Shown here in pieces: positions 58,112-64,000 of a stretch of DNA of 64,000 bases. The stretch covers positions 1-64,000 of the forward strand of contig NZ_MQUQ01000019.1 in NCBI RefSeq assembly GCF_001953865.1, in the 5' to 3' direction. Position 1 is the stretch's first letter; every line of letters starts with the position of its first letter. The notes below the pieces were generated by a model. That model saw only the letters and a program-made list of their open reading frames with translations. It searched no databases and was not told where the DNA came from. The position numbers and the translations under genes are program-made. The stretch is from Amycolatopsis coloradensis (lineage in GTDB: Bacteria; Actinomycetota; Actinomycetes; Mycobacteriales; Pseudonocardiaceae).

Positions 58112-59101
58112 ATGAGCACCACGCACGCGAGACCGACGAAGCCCTACTTGACCGCGCTGGCCATCACCACCGCCGGAGTGGCCGTCGCCTACTTGGCGGG
58201 CACCGCGTTCCCCGTCGTCAGCGCGCTCACCATCGCCGTCGTGCTCGGTATCTTCACCGGCTCGCTGCCCGCGCTGTCGGACGAGACCCGGAAAGCGATC
58301 TCCGGCGTCACCAAGAAGCTCCTCCGTGCCGGTGTCGTGCTGCTGGGTCTGCAACTCTCGCTCCCCTCGGTGCTGGCGCTTGGCCCCGGAACACTGCTCG
58401 CCGTCGTGCTCACGGTGGGCATCACCTTCCTCGGCACGATCGGCCTCGGCAGGCTCCTCGGCGTGCCGCGCGGCCTGGCGATGCTGGTCGCGACCGGGTT
58501 CTCGATCTGCGGCGCGTCGGCCATCGCCGCCATGGAAGGCGTCGTCAAGCGGAAGGACTCGGACGTCGCGACTGCGGTCGCGCTGGTCACCCTCTACGGC
58601 GGGCTCGCCATCGCGGCCATCCCGCTGTTCGGCGGCTGGCTCGGCCTCGACGCGGCCCGGATCGGCGAATGGGCCGGGCTCAGCGTGCACGAGGTCGCGC
58701 AGGTCGTCGCCGCGGCCACCCCCGCGGGCAGCGCCGCCGTCGCCGTCGCCATCGTGATCAAGCTCAGCCGCGTGGTCCTGCTGGCGCCGATGGTCGCGGC
58801 GGTCGGCGTGTGCGAACGCCACCGTCCCGCCGACGGGAAGCGGCCGCCGCTGGTCCCGCTGTTCGTCCTCGGCTTCCTCGCGATGGCCGCCGTGCGCAGC
58901 ACCGGGATCGTGCCGGGTTTCGCGCTCGACCTCGCCAAGGTCGCCTGCACGCTGCTGCTGGCCGGGGCACTGTTCGGGCTCGGCTTCGCGGTGCGGATCG
59001 GCACGCTGATCCGCACCGGCGGGCGAGCCCTGCTTCTCGGCCTGCTCTCCACGCTGCTGGTCGGGACGACCGCGCTGGTCACGCTGACCGTGCTCGGCTG
59101 A
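58112..59101 (+). CDS. YeiH family putative sulphate exporter
   Basis: The 329-residue polytopic protein has the UPF0324/Cons_hypoth698 features: VLGIFTGSLPALSDETRKAI, KLLRAGVVLLGLQLSLPSVL, FSICGASAIAAMEGVVKRKD and SVHEVAQVVAAATPAGSAAV. YeiH-type proteins have been proposed to export sulphate or sulphonates and are usually linked to LysR regulators, as here. Its 3' end overlaps the convergent MFS gene by 23 bases. Confidence 0.9.
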   Translation: MSTTHARPTKPYLTALAITTAGVAVAYLAGTAFPVVSALTIAVVLGIFTGSLPALSDETRKAISGVTKKLLRAGVVLLGLQLSLPSVLALGPGTLLAVVLTVGITFLGTIGLGRLLGVPRGLAMLVATGFSICGASAIAAMEGVVKRKDSDVATAVALVTLYGGLAIAAIPLFGGWLGLDAARIGEWAGLSVHEVAQVVAAATPAGSAAVAVAIVIKLSRVVLLAPMVAAVGVCERHRPADGKRPPLVPLFVLGFLAMAAVRSTGIVPGFALDLAKVACTLLLAGALFGLGFAVRIGTLIRTGGRALLLGLLSTLLVGTTALVTLTVLG

Positions 59102-60254
59102 GGACGCCCACCGCGAGCAACGCGACCACCCCACCGGCGACCATCACGGCCGCTACGGAGACCGCGTCGACGACGATCCCGCCGAGCAGCGCGCCCGCCG
59201 AAAGGGTCGCCTGGAACGACGAGGTGAACAGCACCGACGCCGCCTCGGGAGCCTGCGGTGCCGCCTTCGCGAACCATGTTCCCGAACAGACCGGGACCGC
59301 TCCGTAGGCGAAACCCCAGACCACCAGCAGCACGAGCGCACCCGCTTGCGAGCCACCGAGAAACGGCAACGCCACCGCCGCGACGCCGATCAGACCGGCG
59401 GCGGTGAGGAAGGTCAGCCGGAGGTCGCGGGCGATCGCCGCCCCCGCGACGAAGTTGCCCGCGATCCCGGCGGTGCCGTAGACCAGCAGGAAGACGGTGA
59501 TCGACTCCGGGCTCACCTGCGTCACCTGGCGCAGGAGCGGCGTGACGTAGGTGTAGGTCCCGAAGTGAGCGAGCACCACCAGCACCGTTACCAGCAGGCC
59601 GAGCCGGGTCGCCCGCCCGCGTGTCATCTCGCGCAGGACGTCGAGCCGGGTGGCGCCCGCCGACGGCAGTGGGGGCAGTGAAAGGGCCAGCGCGGCGAGG
59701 ACGCCGATCGTGAAGACGGCCATCACGGCGAACGCGGCCCGCCAGCCGAACAGTTCGCCGACGAACGTCCCCGCCGGGACGCCCAGCACGGAGCCGAGCG
59801 GCACGGCCGAGAAGATCACCGCCGTCGCCGTGCCTGCCTTTTCGGGGCCGACCAGCCGCACGGCCAGCCCGGAGCCGATCGCCCAGAACGCGCCGATCAC
59901 CAGCCCGACCAGGACGCGCGAGACCAGCACCGCCCCATAGGCCTGCGCGGTCGCCGCGAGGACGTCGGCCAGTGCCAGCACCACCATCAGCGCGCACAGC
60001 AGGAGCCGGCGGTCGAGCCGCCCGGCCGCGACGGTGACCGCGGGGGCGGCGAGCGCGGCGAGGAAACCGGGCAGCGTCATGGTCAGGCCCGCCGTCCCCG
60101 GCGTGATCCGGAAGTCCTCGCCGATCGGGGTCAGGAGGCCGATCGGCAGGATCTCGGTGGTGACGAGGGAGAAAATCCCGAGCGTCACCGCGAGGACGGC
60201 GAGCCATCCCTTCAGCGGGGTCCGCGCGGAGGTGTCGAGGGTCGAAGCGGTCAT
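59079..60254 (-). CDS. MFS transporter (AraJ/PmrB-like exporter)
   Basis: The 391-residue, 12-TM MFS protein has TLGIFSLVTTEILPIGLLTP, the motif FLAALAAPAVTVAAGRLDRR and ASVLFTSSFQATLSAGALLG, features of the DHA1 AraJ/NepI/YdhP exporter branch. It may export sugars, purine ribonucleosides or drugs. The ATG gives MTASTLDTSARTPLKG. It is co-directional with the EamA gene 56 bases upstream. Confidence 0.88.
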   Translation of the reverse strand: MTASTLDTSARTPLKGWLAVLAVTLGIFSLVTTEILPIGLLTPIGEDFRITPGTAGLTMTLPGFLAALAAPAVTVAAGRLDRRLLLCALMVVLALADVLAATAQAYGAVLVSRVLVGLVIGAFWAIGSGLAVRLVGPEKAGTATAVIFSAVPLGSVLGVPAGTFVGELFGWRAAFAVMAVFTIGVLAALALSLPPLPSAGATRLDVLREMTRGRATRLGLLVTVLVVLAHFGTYTYVTPLLRQVTQVSPESITVFLLVYGTAGIAGNFVAGAAIARDLRLTFLTAAGLIGVAAVALPFLGGSQAGALVLLVVWGFAYGAVPVCSGTWFAKAAPQAPEAASVLFTSSFQATLSAGALLGGIVVDAVSVAAVMVAGGVVALLAVGVLSRARSA

Positions 60255-60310
60255 GTGCTTCAGCCCATCACCGCGCGGGCACCGCGGTCTGGCGGATTCG
60301 CGACGTTGAT

Positions 60311-61207
60311 CTAGCTCCGGGACCGTTGGGTGACCACGATGCAGGCGACGACGATCAGCGCTGTCACCGGTGCGGCGGCCGGAAGGTGCTCGCCGAGCAG
60401 CAGGACCGCCCACACCAGCGTCAGCAGCGGCTGGGCGAGCTGCAACTGACTCGCCCGCGCGACGCCGATCTCGGCCATTCCCCGGTACCAAGCGAAGAAC
60501 CCGCCGAACTGCGAAATGAGCGCGACGTACAGCAGGCCGGCGATCCCCTCGCCGGTGACGTGCAGCGGTTCGGTCGCGAGCCCGAAGACGGCGAACGCCC
60601 CGGTGACCGGCAACGCGAGGACCAGCGCCCACGCGATCACGTGCCAGCCCGCCATTTCCCTGGCCAGCCTGCCGCCCTCGGCGTATCCGAACGCGCACAG
60701 CACGAGCGCGCCGAACAGGAACAGGTCCGCTGTGGACAGTCCGCCACCACTCTGCGCGACGGTGAACACCACGACCGCGCTCGCGCCGACCGCGGCGGCG
60801 AGCCAGAACCGGCGGGACGGCCGGTGCCCGGTCAGCCTCGAGGAGATGACGGCGGTGGCCAGCGGCAGCAACCCGACCACCACCGCGGAATGCGCCGTGG
60901 ACGACGTCGTCAGCGCGAGCGTGGTCAGGATCGGGAACGCGAGGACGCAGCCGAGTGAGACCACGGCCAGGCCGCGCCACTGATCGCGTCTCGGCAACGG
61001 GACCCGGAAGACACGGAGACAGGTACCGGCGACCAGCGCGGCCAGGACACTGCGCAGCCCCGTGGCGGTCCACGCGTCGAAGCCCTTGAGCGCCCACACG
61101 GTGGCGGGGAACGTGAACGAGAAGGCGAAGACACCCAGCGCTGCCAGCACCGTCCCGGAGCGGACCGTTACTACCCGGTCCGCGATAGCGCTATCATCCA
61201 GTCTCAT
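60311..61207 (-). CDS. EamA/DMT transporter divergent from a MocR regulator
   Basis: The 298-residue protein has ten TM segments in two EamA repeats (VLAALGVFAFSFTFPATVWA; YVALISQFGGFFAWYRGMAE; VWAVLLLGEHLPAAAPVTAL). The ATG overlaps the divergent MocR ATG (CATG). If initiation is instead at GTG 61150 (MLAALGVFAF), the protein is 279 residues and the intergenic region grows to 55 bases, which would fit the palindromes there better. The substrate is likely a metabolite linked to the MocR partner. Confidence 0.85.
   Translation of the reverse strand: MRLDDSAIADRVVTVRSGTVLAALGVFAFSFTFPATVWALKGFDAWTATGLRSVLAALVAGTCLRVFRVPLPRRDQWRGLAVVSLGCVLAFPILTTLALTTSSTAHSAVVVGLLPLATAVISSRLTGHRPSRRFWLAAAVGASAVVVFTVAQSGGGLSTADLFLFGALVLCAFGYAEGGRLAREMAGWHVIAWALVLALPVTGAFAVFGLATEPLHVTGEGIAGLLYVALISQFGGFFAWYRGMAEIGVARASQLQLAQPLLTLVWAVLLLGEHLPAAAPVTALIVVACIVVTQRSRS
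61160..61197. promoter_or_regulatory. Adjacent palindromes and -10 of the MocR/EamA region
   Basis: GCGGACCG-N8-CGGTCCGC (61160-61183) is followed directly by GATAGCGCTATC (61184-61195, perfect). TATCAT at 61192-61197 is a good -10 for a leaderless MocR mRNA starting at its ATG. These are probable operators of the MocR protein. Confidence 0.6.
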
Positions 61208-62630
61208 GTCCGATGGTAGCAGCGTCACCAGCCTGGTAACACAGCTGAAGTCAGACCTTGAGCGCTATCCGATCGAAGGAAAGCTCCCGTCCAGCCGTGA
61301 ACTCGTCCGGCAGCTGAAGGTGAGCCCGGTGACGGTGTCGCGCGCCATCGCCGCACTGGCCGCCGAGGGCCTGGTGATCGCCCGTCCCGGCGCCGGCGTC
61401 TTCCGCGCCCCGCCGCCGCGCGAGGTGGTGGCGTCCGGTGACGTGTCGTGGCAGGAAATCGCGCTGAGTTCGCAGACCGGTATCCGCGCGATCGACGCGA
61501 CCGGGGTGCTCGCCGCGCTGAGCGACCCGCCGTCGGGGGTCATCGACCTCAACGGCGGCTACACCCATCCCAGCCTGCAACCGGAACGCGAACTCGCGGC
61601 GGCGTCGGCCCGCGCCGGACGCCGTCCCGGCGCGTGGACCCGGCCGCCGATCTGCGGCCTGCCCGAACTGCGGGCCTGGTTCGCCCGTGACATCGGCAGT
61701 CCGGTGAACGTCGAGAACGTGCTGGTCACCGCCGGTGGTCAGAGCGCGCTGACCACGGCGCTACGCGCGCTCGGCGCCCCCGGCGCGCCGGTGCTGGTGG
61801 AATCCCCGACGTACCCGGGGATGCTGGCCATCGCGAGGGCTTCGGGACTGCGGCCGGTTCCGGTGCCGATCGACCGCGACGGTGTCCGGCCGGAACTGCT
61901 CGCGGACGCCTTCCGTGACACCGGCGCCCGGTTGTTCGTCTGCCAGCCCGCGTTCCAGAACCCGACCGGCGCGGTCCTGTGCGCCGATCGCCGGGCCGAG
62001 GTCCTGCGGATCGCCCGTGACGCGGGCGCTTTCGTCATCGAGGACGACTTCGCGCGGCTGATGGCGCATCCCGGCAGCCCCGCTCCCCCGCCGCCGCTGG
62101 TGGCCGACGACCTCGACGGTGTCGTGGTGCACATCCGGTCGCTCACGAAACCGGCGTCGCCGAGCCTGCGGATCAGCGCGCTGGCCGCCCGCGGCCCGGC
62201 ACTGGAACGGCTGCGCGGCCTCCACGCCGTCGAGAGCTTCTTCGTACCCCGGCCACTGCAGGAAACCGCGCTGGAACTGGTGAGTTCTCCCGCCTGGGCC
62301 CGCCATCTGCGGACACTCGCCGCCGCACTGCGGGAACGCCGCGACGTCGCTGTCTCCGCACTGCGGGAGTTCGTGCCGTCCTGGCAGGCCGTCCCGGTCC
62401 CGACCGGTGGCTACCACCTGTGGCAGCCGTTGCCCGGTTTCGCCGACGAAGTCACGCTGACCAGCGCCGCTTTCCGCGCCGGAGTAGCGGTCACGCCCGG
62501 CAGGCTCTACTTCGCGGCCGAGGCGCCGGGACCCTATCTGCGCCTGAGCTACGTCAGCGCGGCGACCGGCACGCAGGTGCGGGACGGCATTCGGCGGCTT
62601 TCCCAGGCATATCAAGAGATCTCGGTTTAG
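61206..62630 (+). CDS. MocR-type regulator (GntR HTH fused to aminotransferase)
   Basis: The 474-residue protein has an N-terminal GntR winged helix (YPIEGKLPSSRELVRQLKVS, VTVSRAIAALAAEGLVIARP) and a fold-type I aminotransferase-like domain (LVTAGGQSALTTALRALGAP; PLP-Lys in IRSLTKPASPSLRI). MocR proteins bind PLP or its aldimine and regulate a divergent gene, here EamA. The start overlaps the EamA start by two bases; a -10 hexamer eight bases upstream implies a leaderless transcript. Confidence 0.92.
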   Translation: MSDGSSVTSLVTQLKSDLERYPIEGKLPSSRELVRQLKVSPVTVSRAIAALAAEGLVIARPGAGVFRAPPPREVVASGDVSWQEIALSSQTGIRAIDATGVLAALSDPPSGVIDLNGGYTHPSLQPERELAAASARAGRRPGAWTRPPICGLPELRAWFARDIGSPVNVENVLVTAGGQSALTTALRALGAPGAPVLVESPTYPGMLAIARASGLRPVPVPIDRDGVRPELLADAFRDTGARLFVCQPAFQNPTGAVLCADRRAEVLRIARDAGAFVIEDDFARLMAHPGSPAPPPPLVADDLDGVVVHIRSLTKPASPSLRISALAARGPALERLRGLHAVESFFVPRPLQETALELVSSPAWARHLRTLAAALRERRDVAVSALREFVPSWQAVPVPTGGYHLWQPLPGFADEVTLTSAAFRAGVAVTPGRLYFAAEAPGPYLRLSYVSAATGTQVRDGIRRLSQAYQEISV

Positions 62631-62691
62631 GGCTGCCCGCGCGGGCGGGTACTCGTGCTCGTACTATCGCGCACGGAGGCGAAGGACAGGC

Positions 62692-63390
62692 ATGACACAG
62701 CCGGCGGCGGCGCCGCACGAATCACCCGGCAGGCTCTGGGAACTCCTCGACGACGGCCAGCGCAAGGCGCTGCGCGCCGAGGCCGAACTGCGCCGGTACC
62801 CGGCCGGGACGGTGATCATCCGCGAAGGCGACCGGTCGGACTGGGTCCTGATCCTGATGACCGGCCGGGTCAAGATCACCTCGGTGTCCACCGGCGGTTA
62901 CGACGCCGTGCTGGCCGTCCGAGACCCCGGCGACATCATCGGTGAGATGGCGTCGATGGACGGCAGCCTGCGTTCGGCGACGGCGGTCGCCGTCGAACCG
63001 GTCACCGGACTGTGGCTTTCGGCGCGGGCGTTCAACTCCGTGCTCCGCGAGCAGCCCGGCATCTCCGTGGTCCTGCTCCGGATCATCACCTCGCGCCTGC
63101 GCTACGCCAACTCGCGCCGCACCGAATTCGGCGACAGCACCGCCGCCGAACGCATCGCCGCGATCCTGGTCGATCTGGCCGAGCGGTACGGCGTCCCCGT
63201 CCCCGACGGGACCCTGATCGCGCTGCGGATCAGCCAGCGCGACCTGGCGGGACTCGCGTCCGCGTCACGGGAAGCCGTCGCGCGGACACTGCGGACCTTG
63301 CGCACCGACGGGCTGCTCAGCACCGGGCGGCAACGGCTGGTCGTCCGGAGCCTGAAGGACCTCAGGCAGCTGGCACCCGACGACCACTGA
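62692..63390 (+). CDS. Crp/Fnr family transcriptional regulator
   Basis: The 232-residue protein has an N-terminal cyclic-nucleotide-binding fold (YPAGTVIIREGDRSDWVLIL, GRVKITSVSTGGYDAVLAVR, GDIIGEMASMDGSLRSATAV) and a C-terminal winged HTH (ISQRDLAGLASASREAVART). The phosphate-cassette position reads GEMASMDGSLRSATAV, near the RS-A-T/S pattern of cAMP binders, so cAMP is possible. It follows the MocR gene by 61 bases. AAGGA precedes the ATG. Confidence 0.88.
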   Translation: MTQPAAAPHESPGRLWELLDDGQRKALRAEAELRRYPAGTVIIREGDRSDWVLILMTGRVKITSVSTGGYDAVLAVRDPGDIIGEMASMDGSLRSATAVAVEPVTGLWLSARAFNSVLREQPGISVVLLRIITSRLRYANSRRTEFGDSTAAERIAAILVDLAERYGVPVPDGTLIALRISQRDLAGLASASREAVARTLRTLRTDGLLSTGRQRLVVRSLKDLRQLAPDDH

Positions 63391-63556
63391 GCCGCCACGG
63401 CAGTCCGAAGTGCCGGAGGAAGGCACCCGCCACCGCCCAAGCCACCGGTTCGACCAGGATGGCCGGTGACAGGATCAGCGCCAGGTCACCGAAATCGGTC
63501 GCCCGCGTCGCACTCCGCCTCACCGGTGACCGGATCCTGGCACGGATCGCCCGCCG

Positions 63557-63973
63557 TCATGCGGTGATTCCGGCAGTCCGGCGGCGGAGCAGGGTGCGAT
63601 GCCGTTCCACCCGCACCCCGAAGCGGATGAGCACCCCACGCACCGCGGGATCACCCGGATCGAACATGATCCGATCGCGGAACAGGCCGCGCAGTTCGGT
63701 GGCCAACGGCTCGGCGAGGTCGCCGTGGACCTTCAGGATCGCCAGCGAGACCAGGCCGGTCCGATCCTTGTTCCAGCCGACGACATCGACCCGCTCCGGC
63801 GCCTTCCGGAACCACCGGACGGCCTGTGCGACGGACCCCGCGACACCCTGACACAGCATCTCCAGCAGCCGAATCGGCATCAGCGCCAGCCCGAAGAGCA
63901 GAGAGAACGGGACCTCGACGAGCGCTTGCAGGGCGGCCGCCACGCCGAACAGTCCGGTGGCCACCTTGTCCAC
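63557..63973 (-). CDS. Hypothetical membrane-associated protein, possibly partial
   Basis: The 138-residue reading starts at GTG (MDKVATGLFGVAAALQAL) with a hydrophobic stretch (LVEVPFSLLFGLALMPIRLL) and a soluble C-terminal part (VDVVGWNKDRTGLVSLAILK, ending in basic residues). GAGGAAGGAC lies before the GTG, supporting that start. The frame stays open for the last nine codons of the window, so a longer protein cannot be excluded. Family not recognised. Confidence 0.6.
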   Translation of the reverse strand: MDKVATGLFGVAAALQALVEVPFSLLFGLALMPIRLLEMLCQGVAGSVAQAVRWFRKAPERVDVVGWNKDRTGLVSLAILKVHGDLAEPLATELRGLFRDRIMFDPGDPAVRGVLIRFGVRVERHRTLLRRRTAGITA

Positions 63974-64000
63974 GAGTCCTTCCTCGGCGCCCTCACGACT

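Overview
The window is high-GC actinobacterial chromosome. It looks like Pseudonocardiaceae, most likely Amycolatopsis (an inference from gene content; no 16S or other marker is present). Pointers are an SsgA-family sporulation protein, F420-dependent enzymes including Fgd, ESX/WXG100-like secretion proteins, a fused ~1830-residue acyl-CoA carboxylase, an AfsQ-like two-component system, DUF222/HNH (13E12-type) elements and many GTG/TTG starts. No rRNA, complete tRNA, CRISPR array, transposase or prophage is visible.

Layout. 1-7 kb: small stress/membrane proteins (SRPBCC, holin-X-like, DUF3618, DUF4235), a type II NADH dehydrogenase, a pyruvate-oxidase-like ThDP enzyme, and a TetR-SDR unit with a shared candidate operator. 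7-13.8 kb: HxlR, GNAT and a long TetR protein divergent from an atypical P450, an LLM oxidoreductase behind a KstR-like box, a Ser/Thr kinase and IclR. 13.9-16.4 kb: a tight five-gene operon with two YbaB-like and two ESX-like proteins, then TetR. 16.5-22.5 kb: a Tat-signal 3-ketosteroid dehydrogenase behind a second KstR-like box, LLM/SRPBCC/HxlR genes, a TPR regulator and an SsgA-like protein. 22.5-30 kb: DmoA-like monooxygenase, fgd, small hypotheticals, TetR, VOC, GNAT and EamA. 30-36 kb: an XRE-NB-ARC-TPR regulator and a P450 that converge on a 252-bp element bounded by 23-bp perfect inverted repeats, then a diguanylate cyclase. 36-42.6 kb: PAP2, an AfsQ1/AfsQ2-like operon with lipoprotein, a secreted M15-like protein, RNase H and SOS-boxed dinB. 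42.6-48 kb: GlxA-type regulator, MFS exporter, two tandem micro-ORFs (MRDNNWT and MQDNNW), a second diguanylate cyclase and a decayed GT39 gene. 48-50 kb: an HNH endonuclease gene flanked by TTGCCG-N5-CGGCAA palindromes. 50-64 kb: the giant carboxylase, a BFN nuclease, ctaD and glycosyltransferase relics, LysR/YeiH, MFS, EamA/MocR with overlapping divergent start codons, a Crp-type regulator and a membrane protein that may run off the end.

Most intergenic gaps after gene ends hold long, nearly perfect hairpins whose arms are often quasi-palindromes themselves. Three micro-ORFs of 6-7 codons, each behind a GGGAGGTG ribosome site and starting ATG-CRN-GAC, are the most unusual signal. The F420 genes, the two KstR-like boxes, kstD and the P450s suggest redox/steroid-type catabolism scattered over the first 34 kb rather than one cluster.
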